From the NCBI GenBank assembly GCA_037444625.1, contig JBBIMA010000021.1, forward strand, positions 1-64,000: 64,000 nt of DNA, in the 5' to 3' direction. Below are positions 24,238-33,265 of the stretch, piece after piece. The notes under the pieces are model-generated. The model saw only the letters and a list, made by a program, of their open reading frames with translations, ran no database searches and was not told the origin of the DNA. Made by a program: the position numbers and the translations under genes. Each line of letters begins with the position of its first letter. Position 1 is the stretch's first letter. The DNA is from DTHT01 sp037444625. GTDB lineage: Bacteria > Acidobacteriota > Terriglobia > Bryobacterales > Bryobacteraceae.

Positions 24238-26865
24238 TCAATCGGCGCGGTCCAACACCTCTCGCACCTTGCGCGCCAGCGTATCCGGCAGGAAGGGCTT
24301 TTGCAGGCAGACCACGCCTGCGCTGGAGACGCCCTGGCGCACCACTGCGTCCTCGGTGTAGCCGGTCATGTACATCACCTTCAGACCGGGCAGCATGGCC
24401 AGAAGCTGTTCGGCCAGTTCCCGCCCGTTCATCTGCGGCATGACAATGTCGGTGAGCAGCAGGTCAATGCGCCCCGGGTAGCGTTCGACCAGACGGAGGG
24501 AATCCGCCGCGTCGCCCGCCTCCAGCACCTGGTAGCCTTGCTGAGCGAGCATCTGCCGGACCAGCTTGCGGACTCCCGGTTCGTCCTCGACCAGCAAGAT
24601 GGTCTCTCCCCCTGCCGGCGCGGCCTCTTCCTCCAAGGGCGCTGCCACGCTCACCGGCGCAGCCTCCGCCCGCGGCAGATAAATCGTGAACGTTGTGCCG
24701 GCGCCGGGCGCGGTCTCGACGGCGATCTCGCCGCCGCTCTGCTTGACCACCCCGTAAACGATCGAGAGGCCCAAACCCGTCCCTTTGCCCGGCCCTTTGG
24801 TGGTGAAGAAGGGTTCGAACAGGTGACTCCGGGTTTCGGCGTCCATGCCGTGACCGCTGTCGCGCACCTGGAGCACCACCCAGCGGCCGGCGGGCGGGCC
24901 GCCCGGCCCTTCCTGCATCACTTCCAGGTTGGCGGTTTGCAGGTACACCTTCCCGCCCGAGGGCATGGCGTCGCGCGAGTTGATCACCAGATTCATGATC
25001 ACCTGCTCGAGCTGGGTCGGGTCGGCCCGGATCTTGCTGAGATCCTCGGCGAGTTCCGTGATCAGCTCGATATCTTCTCCCACGATGCGGCGCAGCAGCC
25101 CCGCCATGTTCCGGACCACCTCGTTCAGGTCCACCAGCACCGGCTGGATGACCTGCCGCCGGCTGAAGGCCAGCAGCCGGTCGGTCAAGGCCGAGGCCCG
25201 CTCGGCGGCGGCCAGGATCTCCTGCGCGTAGCCTCGCACCGGGTGATCCTCGGGCAGGTCCATCAACAGCATGTGGCTGTAGGCCCCGATGATGGTCAGC
25301 AGGTTGTTGAAGTCGTGCGCGATGCCGCCGGCCAGCCGGCCGATAGCCTCGATCTTTTGCGACTGCCGAAGCTGCTCCTCCAGCCGCTTGCGCTCGGTCA
25401 CCTCGCGCGCGATACCCAGAGTCCCTACCGGCTTGCCGTCCTCGAAAAGCAGGTGGCTGCTGACCTCCACGATCAGCCGCCGCCCGTCGCGCGTGAGGAT
25501 GGCCGTTTCGTAAGTGGTGGGTCCTTCGCCTCCCAGCTTGCGGGCGATCATCTGGCGTGCCAGCTCGAGATGCTCCGGGGCCACCACGTCGGCGATGTTC
25601 ATCCGCAGCCCCTCCTCGCGCGTGTAGCCCGTGATGCGTTCGGCCGCCCGGTTGATCGAGGTGAAGTTGCCTTGCAGGTCGTGGGTGTAGACCATGTCGT
25701 TGGCGCTGTCGAACAGATTGCGGTAGCGCTCTTCGCTGGCCCGCAGGATCTCCTCGGTGCGCCGCCGCTCGCTGATCTCGGCCTGCAAGGCTTGGTTGGC
25801 CGCGGCCAGCTCGGCGGTCCGCTCGCGCACGCGCAGCTCCAGCAAATCGCGCGCCTGCGCCAGCTCCTCCTGGGCCCGCTTGCGTTGGGCGACCTCCCGC
25901 TCCAGCTCGCGCAGGGCCGCTCCCGTTTCCAGGGCTCGCCGGCGCGCGGCCTGGCCCCAATAGACGGAGAGGGACAGCAGGGCGGCAATCGCCACGCCCA
26001 ACACGCTCACCACCGTGGGCAGCGCCAACCAGCGGGTGGTCACCCAGCCCGGCTGCGGCCACACCCGCACGCTCCAGCGCCGCCCGCCCGCCTCCAACCG
26101 GCCCTCCGAGGCCCACTCCTGCCGGGAACCGGCGCCCGCGGCGGAACTCAAGTAGATCGTCTCTCCCTCATCCCTGATCTCGATCACGAAGCCGGCCGCG
26201 GCGCTGCGCGCCAGCGCGTCGTTCAGCATGCTCCGGTAGTCCAGCAGACCCACGACGTAACCAGCGAAGCGGTCTCCCGGAAACAACGGCGCCGCCACCG
26301 CGGCCGTCATACCGTTGGGCAGCCGGATCGAGGCGCTCAACCTAGGCTCGTCCGTGCGTCGGGCGGCAGCCCACAGTTCGACCAGGCGCCGGTCCTGGAG
26401 CAAGTCCAGCCGCTGAAAGCCGCTGCCGGAGGCGGGCGTCTCCCACCGGAGCCTCATGCCCGGGTCCACCCAAGCCAGCGCAACGAAGCCGGGGATGTCC
26501 CGCAGGTAAAGGGCGGCGTCCGACTCCCATTCCTGCTGCGTCATGCCGCCCCGGATCTCCCAGCGGCGCGCCATGCGGTCCATGGCAGAGAGTCGGGCGT
26601 CCACCGCTGCGGTCACGTCGCCGCAGACCCGCGTCACCGCCAGCTCGACGTGGCGCTCCAGTTGGGTCCGCTCGATCGAGCTCAGCAGGCGCGCCAGCCA
26701 CAGCGCGGCCGCCAGCACTGCCGCTCCCGCCAATACGGCGCCCGCGGGCCCGCGCAGCCAGCACAGGGTGGTACGAATGGCCGCCCTCTTGTCGGATTGC
26801 GGAGTTGTGACGGAGTCGGTCTCCACGGCCTGCTGAGCACGTTCCGGCGCGGCGGCCTGCCGCAT
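24238..26865 (-). CDS. Membrane-bound hybrid histidine kinase (PAS-HisKA-HATPase-REC)
   Basis: 875 residues. Two membrane helices (about 40-62 and 290-312) flank a periplasmic sensor domain of about 220 residues (CHASE-like: PGFVALAWVDPGMRLRW). A coiled coil (about 320-370), a PAS domain (YRNLFDSANDMVYTHDLQG), a HisKA domain with phospho-His in GGIAHDFNNLL (about residue 517), an ATPase domain (NLVINSRDAM, DSGHGMD, GKGTGLGLSIV) and a C-terminal receiver follow. The receiver has VEDEPGV, phospho-Asp in LLTDIVMP, T in MTGYTED and K in LQKPF. Stand-alone output domains are absent, so the partner is unknown. Lies next to tRNA-Leu. Confidence 0.93.
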   Translation of the reverse strand: MRQAAAPERAQQAVETDSVTTPQSDKRAAIRTTLCWLRGPAGAVLAGAAVLAAALWLARLLSSIERTQLERHVELAVTRVCGDVTAAVDARLSAMDRMARRWEIRGGMTQQEWESDAALYLRDIPGFVALAWVDPGMRLRWETPASGSGFQRLDLLQDRRLVELWAAARRTDEPRLSASIRLPNGMTAAVAAPLFPGDRFAGYVVGLLDYRSMLNDALARSAAAGFVIEIRDEGETIYLSSAAGAGSRQEWASEGRLEAGGRRWSVRVWPQPGWVTTRWLALPTVVSVLGVAIAALLSLSVYWGQAARRRALETGAALRELEREVAQRKRAQEELAQARDLLELRVRERTAELAAANQALQAEISERRRTEEILRASEERYRNLFDSANDMVYTHDLQGNFTSINRAAERITGYTREEGLRMNIADVVAPEHLELARQMIARKLGGEGPTTYETAILTRDGRRLIVEVSSHLLFEDGKPVGTLGIAREVTERKRLEEQLRQSQKIEAIGRLAGGIAHDFNNLLTIIGAYSHMLLMDLPEDHPVRGYAQEILAAAERASALTDRLLAFSRRQVIQPVLVDLNEVVRNMAGLLRRIVGEDIELITELAEDLSKIRADPTQLEQVIMNLVINSRDAMPSGGKVYLQTANLEVMQEGPGGPPAGRWVVLQVRDSGHGMDAETRSHLFEPFFTTKGPGKGTGLGLSIVYGVVKQSGGEIAVETAPGAGTTFTIYLPRAEAAPVSVAAPLEEEAAPAGGETILLVEDEPGVRKLVRQMLAQQGYQVLEAGDAADSLRLVERYPGRIDLLLTDIVMPQMNGRELAEQLLAMLPGLKVMYMTGYTEDAVVRQGVSSAGVVCLQKPFLPDTLARKVREVLDRAD

Positions 26866-26878
26866 CGGTTAAAGCGCA

Positions 26879-26884
26879 AGTATA
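26879..26884 (-). promoter_or_regulatory. -10 element of the hybrid kinase gene
   Basis: On the minus strand TATACT ends 13 bases before the ATG at 26865. A weak -35 (TTCGCT) lies 17 bases upstream of it. The region between the kinase gene and tRNA-Leu is only about 84 bases. Confidence 0.4.
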
Positions 26885-26949
26885 TCGCAGGCGGCTTGAA
26901 CAGCGAAACACGGCCGCGCCGGACGGCGAGCCCTGAAACGCCGGGCTGA

Positions 26950-27036
26950 TGGTGCGGATGAGAGGGCTTGAACCTCCACGGCCTTGCGGCCACCAGCTCC
27001 TAAGGCTGGCGCGTCTGCCAGTTCCGCCACATCCGC
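26950..27036 (-). tRNA. tRNA-Leu (anticodon UAG)
   Basis: The 87-base minus-strand sequence folds as a class II tRNA. Acceptor arms are GCGGATG (27036-27030) and CATCCGC (960-954 of the 26 kb block, i.e. 26960-26954). The anticodon stem is CCAGC/GCTGG around loop CTTAGGA, with anticodon TAG at 27002-27000. There is a long variable arm with GGCCG-CAA-GGCC, a T-arm GGAGG-TTCAAGC-CCTCT, and an encoded CCA at 26952-26950. U at position 33 and the leucine-type long arm are present. Reads CUA/CUG-type codons. Confidence 0.93.
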
Positions 27037-27055
27037 GAGCGGCAGGCTTTCGAGC

Positions 27056-27904
27056 TCAGCATATCACAGCGGCCGAAGCCCCCTGGGCCGAGTGCAGAAG
27101 CGCACTCGAACCGACGCGCGCCGCCCCGTCGCGCTCTAACAAGAGCCGCTCACCCGCCCGCCCGCAGCCGCAAAGCCGCTCGGTCAGTCGCCCGCGCCAG
27201 CCGACCGCCAGGCGAAGCAGCGGATGAGCCAGATCGGCCAGCGAAGTCACCAGCAGGCACGCCTCTCCCCGCCGCACTTGTTCCTCCACCACCACCGCCT
27301 CGCCCACCATGTGCAGCCCTTGGTGAGCCTCGCACTCCCAGGCCAGCAACTCCCCGGCAAAGCCCAGGATCTGCTGGTAGATCGGCACCTGGTAGGCGGC
27401 CCAAAGCCGCTCGCGCTCGGCTTCGCCGAGGGGCGCCTGGTCCAGGCGCGTCAGAACGATCACCGCATGGCTCGGCGAGCGCATGGCGAGCGCGCCCGAT
27501 TGCAGAAGGGCCGCCAGCCGCTCGAGCTTCCAGAGCGGTCCGGCCAGGACCTCGGGCCGAAACCACGCCAGCCTCCATCCCAGTCCGTCGGCGAACACGC
27601 GCACCCGCCGCCCGCCGCCCAGGCCCTCCATCAGCACGGCGGTCCGCGGAACCTTGCCGTGCGGCCAGACGAACCGCGCCGGCCGGCGCGCGGGCGCCGC
27701 CGGGTTGCGAAACTGCTCGGGGTGGGCCAGAAACACCCGGGGCTCGAGCCAGGGCAACCTATCCAGCCCCTGCTCGATCGAGCCCAGGGCGGCGATCTGT
27801 TGGGGCGTGTGGAGCGAAGCCGCCTCCAGCCACGGCCGGTAGTAGGACGTTCCCAGCGCGGCGGCCAGGACCCGGCGGAAACTTGCCAGGCGAGCTGAAC
27901 TCAT
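27056..27904 (-). CDS. Short PaaK-like (phenylacetate-CoA ligase-like) protein
   Basis: 282 residues, not a confident full-length enzyme. The C-terminal half keeps the layout of phenylacetate-CoA ligase-type adenylate-forming proteins: ILGFAGELLAWECEAHQGLHMVGEAVVVE (parts: AWECEAHQGLHM, GEAVVVEEQV), LVTSLADLAHPLLRLAVGWRG and CGCGRAGERLL. The usual sequence in PaaK is E-x-H..LH..E, GELVVT, PLIRY.GD and C.CGR. The P-loop-like Ser/Thr/Gly motif and the YGxTE motif of active ligases are not apparent, and the protein is about 150 residues shorter than PaaK. Likely a divergent or degenerate member. Confidence 0.55.
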   Translation of the reverse strand: MSSARLASFRRVLAAALGTSYYRPWLEAASLHTPQQIAALGSIEQGLDRLPWLEPRVFLAHPEQFRNPAAPARRPARFVWPHGKVPRTAVLMEGLGGGRRVRVFADGLGWRLAWFRPEVLAGPLWKLERLAALLQSGALAMRSPSHAVIVLTRLDQAPLGEAERERLWAAYQVPIYQQILGFAGELLAWECEAHQGLHMVGEAVVVEEQVRRGEACLLVTSLADLAHPLLRLAVGWRGRLTERLCGCGRAGERLLLERDGAARVGSSALLHSAQGASAAVIC

Positions 27905-27973
27905 GGCGCCGTCCGCCGACTGCCATGCGGGTGTCTGGCTATTAGTTCTGGTGCAGGCCGCGGGGAAGAAATC

Positions 27974-28663
27974 TCAGAGCGGATCCCTGCCGGGCGGAAC
28001 TTCCATGGTGGGCAGCCGGGTCAGTCCGCTGGCCAGCGCCAACTGCGTCAGCCCGGCCACGTTGCTGGCGCCGACCTTCTTCATCATGGTCTTGCGGTAG
28101 CTGCGCACGGTTTGCAGGCCCAGATCCAGGATGGCGGCGATCTCCTTGCTCGTCTTGCCCTCGGCCACCAGGCGCAACACTTGCAGTTCGCGAGGCGACA
28201 GCGCATCCAGTACCGACGAGCCGGCCTTCGGCTCCAGGTCACCTTTCTGGATGCGGGCTTGGACCCGGCTGGCCACCTCCGCGCACAGGTAGAAGCCTCC
28301 CTTGGCCACCGTGCGCAAGGCGTCCAGCAAGTCCTCGGAGGTGGCGCTCTTGAGCACGAAAGCGCGCGCGCCGGCCCGAATGGCGCCCACCACCGAGCTG
28401 TCGTCGTTGTACATGGAGAGGATGACCACCTTGGTCTCGGGACAGTGCCGGACGATCTCCGCCGTGGCCTCGATGCCGTTCAGCCCCGGCAGCCCGATAT
28501 CCATCAGCACCAGATCCGGGCGGTTCTTCTTGCAGAATTGAACCGCTTCCGCTCCGCCGTCGGCTTCGCCCGTCACCTGGAACTCCTCGCGGCGCTCCAG
28601 GATGGACTTCAGACCGTCGCGGAAAATCTTGTGATCGTCCACCAACAGGATCGAGTACGCCAT
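27974..28663 (-). CDS. NarL/FixJ-type response regulator
   Basis: 229 residues. Receiver domain: acidic pair in LLVDDHK, phospho-Asp in LVLMDIGLPG, switch Thr/Ser in VVILSMYNDD, Lys in FVLKSAT. LuxR-type HTH: LSPRELQVLRLVAEGKTSKEIA, parts LSPRELQVLRLVAEG and TVRSYRKTMMKKV. Binds DNA as a transcription factor. It is encoded 25 bases downstream of a HisKA_3 kinase gene, its likely partner. Start at 28663 (MAYSILLVDD) is preferred over an in-frame upstream start because receivers begin here. Confidence 0.92.
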   Translation of the reverse strand: MAYSILLVDDHKIFRDGLKSILERREEFQVTGEADGGAEAVQFCKKNRPDLVLMDIGLPGLNGIEATAEIVRHCPETKVVILSMYNDDSSVVGAIRAGARAFVLKSATSEDLLDALRTVAKGGFYLCAEVASRVQARIQKGDLEPKAGSSVLDALSPRELQVLRLVAEGKTSKEIAAILDLGLQTVRSYRKTMMKKVGASNVAGLTQLALASGLTRLPTMEVPPGRDPL

Positions 28664-28688
28664 AATGCTGCCACCGCCCTGCTGCGTT

Positions 28689-29387
28689 CTAGCCGCGGCG
28701 GTCACGTCCTTGGCCGCCGGCCGCGGCGCGCTCGCGCAGCCGATAGATCGCCTTCACAATTGTACCCTTTTCCGGCTCGCTCGCCAAGGAAAGCTCCAGA
28801 CCCCCGCGGCGGGCCAGGTGCTCCATGAGCCTCAAGCCCATCCCTCGCCCCGGCCGCCCCGCCTGCCCGGCCGCGAAGCCGCAACCGTCGTCGCGGATCT
28901 CCACGATCGCCTCCGGCCCCTGGCGCCGGCAGCGGACTTCAATGCGGCCCGCTCCGGAGTGCCGCAGCGCGTTTTCCAAAGCCAGCTCGACAATGCGGTA
29001 GCAGGCCTCCGCCGCCTGGCCCGGCAGCCGCAGCCCGCCGTCCCAAGCAAACTCCAGTCTCCCGGAGAAGACCTTGCGGCTGCGCTCGATCAGCTCCTCC
29101 AGGGCCCCCTTCAGTCCCGCCCGCTCGACGATGGCCGGATTCAGGGCGTAACTGAGCGAGCGCACCTGTCCCACCGCCTGTTCCAGCAGTTTCTGCGCCT
29201 CCGCGATCCGGGCCGCCAGAGGAGGCTCCTGCGCGCAGTCCATGCGGAGCAGATCCAGTTGCAACCCCGCTGCGCTGAGCACCTGCCCGACCTCGTCGTG
29301 CAGCAAGCGTGAGATCCGCGCGCGCTCCCGGTCGCGCGCCTCGATGATGTAGCCCAGCCACTCGGGCTCGGCCGCTTTCTCCCCCAT
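28689..29387 (-). CDS. NarX/DegS-type histidine kinase without sensor domain
   Basis: 232 residues, cytoplasmic. HisKA_3 dimerisation domain with phospho-His in RISRLLHDEVGQ (residue about 30), then a HATPase domain with ALENALRHSGAG, DDGCGF and GRGMGLRLMEHLA. There is no sensory or membrane segment, so the signal must come from another protein or the cytoplasm. It precedes and probably is co-transcribed with the NarL-type regulator (25-base gap). Confidence 0.9.
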   Translation of the reverse strand: MGEKAAEPEWLGYIIEARDRERARISRLLHDEVGQVLSAAGLQLDLLRMDCAQEPPLAARIAEAQKLLEQAVGQVRSLSYALNPAIVERAGLKGALEELIERSRKVFSGRLEFAWDGGLRLPGQAAEACYRIVELALENALRHSGAGRIEVRCRRQGPEAIVEIRDDGCGFAAGQAGRPGRGMGLRLMEHLARRGGLELSLASEPEKGTIVKAIYRLRERAAAGGQGRDRRG

Positions 29388-29457
29388 CGTTGCCCCCGCT
29401 CGACCGTCTCGTGCCGGCCCGCGGCTGCCCTGCCGCCCCCCGGCCCCCGGCGCGCGC

Positions 29458-30429
29458 TCAGCGGCCGCGCTTGCGGGCCAGGGCCTTCCGCGCGGCGGCG
29501 GCGATGTGCGGCGCCGTCAGCCCGTACTTCTCCAGTAAGGCCTCCGGCGGCCCGGACTCGGCGTATGTGTTCTGGATCCCGACAAACTCCATTGGGCAGG
29601 GCTGCAGCTCGACGACCGCCTGGGCCACCCGCACCCCTGTCCCGCTATCCACCAGGTGCTCCTCGGCCACCACGATCGCCCCCGTCTCCGCCGCGGCCCG
29701 GCGGACCGCCTCCCTATCCAGCGGCTTGACGGTGTGCATGTCCAGCACTCGGGCCGAGACACCCTCGCCCTCCAGCAACTCCGCTGCCCGGATGGCTTCG
29801 GCCACCATCAGCCCGTTGGCGATGATCGTCAGGTCGGAGCCCTCCAAGACCTCGATGGCCCGGCCGATCTCGAATTCCTGTTCCGGCGGGTAGACCACCG
29901 GCGCCTTCGGGCGGCCGGTCCGGATGAAGACGGGGCCGACGTGCGCCGCGGCTGCCCGCACCAGGGCCCGAGTGGCCACCTCGTCTGCCGGCGCCAGCAC
30001 CACGAAGCCGGGCAGCGAACAAGCCAGGCTGATCTCCTCCACGCTCATCTGCGAGGGGCCGTCCTCCCCGATCGAGATGCCGCTATGGGTGCCCACGATC
30101 TTCACGTTGGCGTTGGGGTAGGCCACCGTCACCCGCAGTTGCTCGAAGGCCTTGTTCAGCAGGAAACACGAGAAACTGGCGGCAAAGGGAATCTTGCCGT
30201 GGCCGGCCAACCCGGCCGCCACCCCCACCATGTTGGCTTCGGCGATGCCGCAGGAAACAAAGCGCTCGGGGAACTCCTTGGCGAACAGGTGGGTGAAAGT
30301 GGACTTGGACAGGTCGGCGTCCACGGCCATCACGTTCGGATTCTCCCGCCCCAGCTCGACCAGCGCCCGGCCGAAGGCCTCCCGCGTGGCCATCCCCATC
30401 TTCAATTCGAATCGAGTTCGCAACGCCAT
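29458..30429 (-). CDS. Transketolase, C-terminal subunit
   Basis: 323 residues; pyrimidine-binding and C-terminal domains of a split transketolase (pentose phosphate pathway). Features: ATREAFGRALVELGRENPNVMAVDADL (parts ATREAFGRALVELG, VMAVDADLSKSTF), the catalytic Glu region GEDGPSQMSVEEISL, and DLTIIANGLMVAEAI. The start at 30429 overlaps the stop of the N-terminal subunit by one base (TGATG), so the two halves are made together. Two-gene transketolases are common outside the enteric bacteria. Confidence 0.93.
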   Translation of the reverse strand: MALRTRFELKMGMATREAFGRALVELGRENPNVMAVDADLSKSTFTHLFAKEFPERFVSCGIAEANMVGVAAGLAGHGKIPFAASFSCFLLNKAFEQLRVTVAYPNANVKIVGTHSGISIGEDGPSQMSVEEISLACSLPGFVVLAPADEVATRALVRAAAAHVGPVFIRTGRPKAPVVYPPEQEFEIGRAIEVLEGSDLTIIANGLMVAEAIRAAELLEGEGVSARVLDMHTVKPLDREAVRRAAAETGAIVVAEEHLVDSGTGVRVAQAVVELQPCPMEFVGIQNTYAESGPPEALLEKYGLTAPHIAAAARKALARKRGR

Positions 30430-31259
30430 CAGGCCAGCTCCTTCAGCGCCAGTTCCACTTCCTCCGGCGTGGGCGCCACACCGTGGAACTTGGGATTGTT
30501 CTCCATGAAGGACACGCCCTTGCCTTTCACCGTATGGGCGATGATCACGGTGGGCTTGCCCCGCACGGCGGCCGCCTGAGCGAAGGCCGCCTGCAAGGCC
30601 GGAATCGAATGACCGTCCAGCTCGATGGTGTGCCAGCCGAAGGCCTGCCACTTGGCGACCAGCGGCTCCAGCTCCATGATGTCCTTGATGAATCCGTCCA
30701 ACTGCATCTTGTTGTAATCTACGATCGCCGCCACGTTGTCAATCTTGTGGAAGGCGCCGAACATGGCCGCTTCCCAGATCTGTCCCTCCTGGATCTCGCC
30801 GTCCCCCAGCAGCACGTAGGTGCGCGAGGGGCTGCCGTTGAGGCGCGCCGCGAAGCCCATCCCCATAGCCACTGAGAGGCCCTGTCCCAGCGACCCGGTG
30901 GAAGTCTCCAGCACCGGCAGGAAACGCTTGTCAGGATGGCCCTGGTAGGGCGAGCCCAGCTTGCGCAGGGTCTTCAGCCGATCGCGCGGCGCCGCGGCAT
31001 AGCCGCATTCGGCCAGCACGGCGTAGAGCGCCGGCGCCCCGTGGCCTTTCGACAGGATGAAGCGATCCCGCTCGGGCCAGTCCGGCCGGGCGGGATCGTG
31101 CCGCAGGACGCCCCCGAAAAACAGCGTCACCAGGATCTCGACCGAGGAGAGCGAGCCGCCCGGGTGCCCGGACTTGGCCGCTCCCGTCATCTCCACGATG
31201 TGACGGCGTATCTGCTTCGCTATCGCTTCCAGCTCCTCCAAACTCCGCTTCGGTTGCAT
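30429..31259 (-). CDS. Transketolase, N-terminal (thiamine diphosphate-binding) subunit
   Basis: 276 residues. TPP fold: GAAKSGHPGGSLS near the N-terminus, LSKGHGAPALYAVL, GSLGQGLSVAMGMG, and the GDG...N metal/TPP motif LLGDGEIQEGQIWEA...VDYNKMQLDG. The C-terminal HTVKGKGVSFMEN is typical. Start at 31259 (MQPKRSL) follows an A-rich region on the other strand. A -10-like TAAAGT lies about 22 bases upstream (31286-31281 on the minus strand). Partner of the following gene. Confidence 0.93.
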   Translation of the reverse strand: MQPKRSLEELEAIAKQIRRHIVEMTGAAKSGHPGGSLSSVEILVTLFFGGVLRHDPARPDWPERDRFILSKGHGAPALYAVLAECGYAAAPRDRLKTLRKLGSPYQGHPDKRFLPVLETSTGSLGQGLSVAMGMGFAARLNGSPSRTYVLLGDGEIQEGQIWEAAMFGAFHKIDNVAAIVDYNKMQLDGFIKDIMELEPLVAKWQAFGWHTIELDGHSIPALQAAFAQAAAVRGKPTVIIAHTVKGKGVSFMENNPKFHGVAPTPEEVELALKELA

Positions 31260-31312
31260 AGGAAAAAAGGAACCTAACACTTTACCACAGCCCGCCCCGC
31301 CTCCTCCGCCCC

Positions 31313-32257
31313 TCAGATGTGAAATTCCAGGATGTCCTGATCCTGCACCAGATGCGTCCGCTCCACCATCAGCCCGTCCCGGTCCCCGTCTATGCGGTAA
31401 AGACGCGCGAACTTCAACCGCTCGGCGAAATCCTTGTGCACCATGCGGGCCACGTCCAGCACCGTGTCGCCCCGGCGGGCCACGTAGGGCGCCCTCAAGT
31501 CCGCCTTCTTTCCCGGCACCTTGGTGTAGACTCGAACCAGCCCCAGGGCGTCGAACACCGCCCGCGCAAAACCGGCCAGGTTCTCCCCGGTGAGGGCGGA
31601 AATCAGCAGGCAGGGAAAACGCTGCTGATACAACTCCGCCAGGGCGGCGAAATTCTCACGGGCGCCCGGCAAGTCGGCCTTGTTGGCTGCCAGCAGGCCC
31701 GGCGGCCGCAGGCGCCACTGCTCCAGCAAGCCCGTGATGAACTCGATCTGCTCGAGCACGGCCGGCTCGTTGGCGTCCACCAACAGCACGCTCAGGTGGG
31801 CGTAGCGCAGCACCTGCGGCAGCCAGCTTTCGGTGAACTCCGGCGCCAGGGGCGGCAAGTCCACAAGCTGGATCTGGACGTCCTCGAAGCTCATCATGCC
31901 GGGCGTAGGCAGGCGCGTGGTGAAGGGGTATTCGGCCACCTCCGGCCGGGCGTTGGTCAGCGCGCTCAGCAATTGCGACTTGCCCGCGTTGGGCGGCCCG
32001 ATCAGCGCCACCTGGCCGGCGCCTTCTTTCTCGATCAGATAGAAGGGGGCCGAATGCGCCCCGCCCTTCTTCTGTTGCGCTTCCTTGCGGGTCTGCGAGA
32101 GCCGGCGCTTGATGTCCGCCTGGAGCTTCTCGGTCCCCTTGTGCTTGGGGATGGTGGCCAGCATGCGTTCCAGGGCGGCGATCTTCTCGGCCGGCGTCCG
32201 GGCGGCTTTGTACTCGCGTTCCGCCTCCAGGTATTCGGGGCTGAGATTGGCCGGCAT
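31313..32257 (-). CDS. DRG/Obg-like GTPase with TGS domain
   Basis: 314 residues. A helical N-terminal region of about 75 residues (basic, like DRG proteins) is followed by a G domain with G1 IGPPNAGKSQ, the switch YPFTTRLPTPGM, G3 as VDLPPL instead of DxPG, G4 AANKADLPG and G5 ISALTGENL. The C-terminal TGS domain (VYTKVPGKKADLRAPYV...LVQDQDILEFHI) suggests RNA or ribosome binding. The Gly-to-Pro change in G3 is odd and may alter hydrolysis. Downstream of ribF by 36 bases, same strand. Confidence 0.85.
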   Translation of the reverse strand: MPANLSPEYLEAEREYKAARTPAEKIAALERMLATIPKHKGTEKLQADIKRRLSQTRKEAQQKKGGAHSAPFYLIEKEGAGQVALIGPPNAGKSQLLSALTNARPEVAEYPFTTRLPTPGMMSFEDVQIQLVDLPPLAPEFTESWLPQVLRYAHLSVLLVDANEPAVLEQIEFITGLLEQWRLRPPGLLAANKADLPGARENFAALAELYQQRFPCLLISALTGENLAGFARAVFDALGLVRVYTKVPGKKADLRAPYVARRGDTVLDVARMVHKDFAERLKFARLYRIDGDRDGLMVERTHLVQDQDILEFHI

Positions 32258-32293
32258 AGCCCTCTCGGGAGCAAGGTTAGCACGCCGCCGGCT

Positions 32294-33265
32294 TCATACC
32301 GCAGGGCGCTTGCCCCAGCGCGCCAGCCGGCGGAACAAGGTGGCCGCCCGCCGGGCGTCCTGCCGGATCTGCTCGCGCAGGGCGGCGGCGTCCGGGAACG
32401 CCCGTTCCTCACGCAGGCGGCGCAGGAACTCGACGCGGATGGCGCGCGGCGCCGGCCCGTCCAGAGGCGCCAGCAGGAAGGTCTCCACGGTCAACTGGCC
32501 CCCGCCGAAGGTCGGGCGGTGGCCGACGTTGGTGACCGAAGGCCAGCGCCGGCCGCCGGCTGAATCCGTGGTCCGGGTGACGTAAACCCCCACGGCGGGC
32601 GTGAGCCTTTCCCCGGGCGCCAGGTTCAGCGTCGGCACGGTCTGCCGCGAGCCGACGCCCCGTCCCGGCACCACCTCGCCCTCCAGCCGGTAGGGCCGCT
32701 CCAACAGCCGGCAGGCGATGGAGACCGCGCCCGCCCGGATCAGCCGCCGGATCTCACTACTGGAAACCAACCGGCCCCTCACGGTCACCGCCGGCAGGGC
32801 CTCGGTGAGGAAGCCCAATCGCCGGCCCAGCTCCTCCAGGCGCCGCGTGTCGCCCGCGTGCTGGTAACCGAAGCGGAAATTCTCTCCCACCAGCACCGCG
32901 CGTGCGTCCAGCCGCTCGCGCAGGATGCCCCGGGCGAACTCCTCCGGCGATTGCCGCGAAAGCTCGGGCGTGAACGGGAGGATCAGCACCTGCTCGATGC
33001 CCTCCTCCCTCATCAGCTCGCAGCGCTCGGCCGGCGTCGTCAGCAAACGGGGCGCGCGTTCCGGCGCCACGATCCGGGCCGGGTGCGGATCGAAGGTCAG
33101 GGCCGACGGGATCCAGCCCCGCTCCCGCGCCAGCGCCGCCACCCGCCGCAGAATCCGCCGGTGCCCGGCGTGCACCCCGTCAAAATTCCCGATGGTCAGA
33201 GCGCACGGCCCGAAGGTTCCGCCCGTCTCTTCCAAGCTCCGGCAGATGCGAAACGGCCTCCCCAT
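32294..33265 (-). CDS. ribF: Bifunctional riboflavin kinase / FAD synthetase
   Basis: 323 residues; makes FMN and FAD from riboflavin. The N-terminal nucleotidyltransferase domain has LTIGNFDGVHAGHRRIL (the HxGH-type motif) and LVGENFRFGYQHAGDT. The central turn VSSSEIRRLIRAGAV is followed by the riboflavin kinase domain with GRGVGSRQTVPTLNL and the TNVGHRPTFGGGQLTVETFLL region (parts TNVGHRPTFGGG, TVETFLL). Starts immediately after the stop of the MBL gene (no gap), so it belongs to the same operon. Confidence 0.95.
   Translation of the reverse strand: MGRPFRICRSLEETGGTFGPCALTIGNFDGVHAGHRRILRRVAALARERGWIPSALTFDPHPARIVAPERAPRLLTTPAERCELMREEGIEQVLILPFTPELSRQSPEEFARGILRERLDARAVLVGENFRFGYQHAGDTRRLEELGRRLGFLTEALPAVTVRGRLVSSSEIRRLIRAGAVSIACRLLERPYRLEGEVVPGRGVGSRQTVPTLNLAPGERLTPAVGVYVTRTTDSAGGRRWPSVTNVGHRPTFGGGQLTVETFLLAPLDGPAPRAIRVEFLRRLREERAFPDAAALREQIRQDARRAATLFRRLARWGKRPAV

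Noticed and set aside
24094..26949. Open frame of about 951 codons on the plus strand opposite the hybrid kinase
   Set aside because: Antisense shadow of a clear multi-domain kinase; composition is dominated by His, Gln, Arg and Gly.
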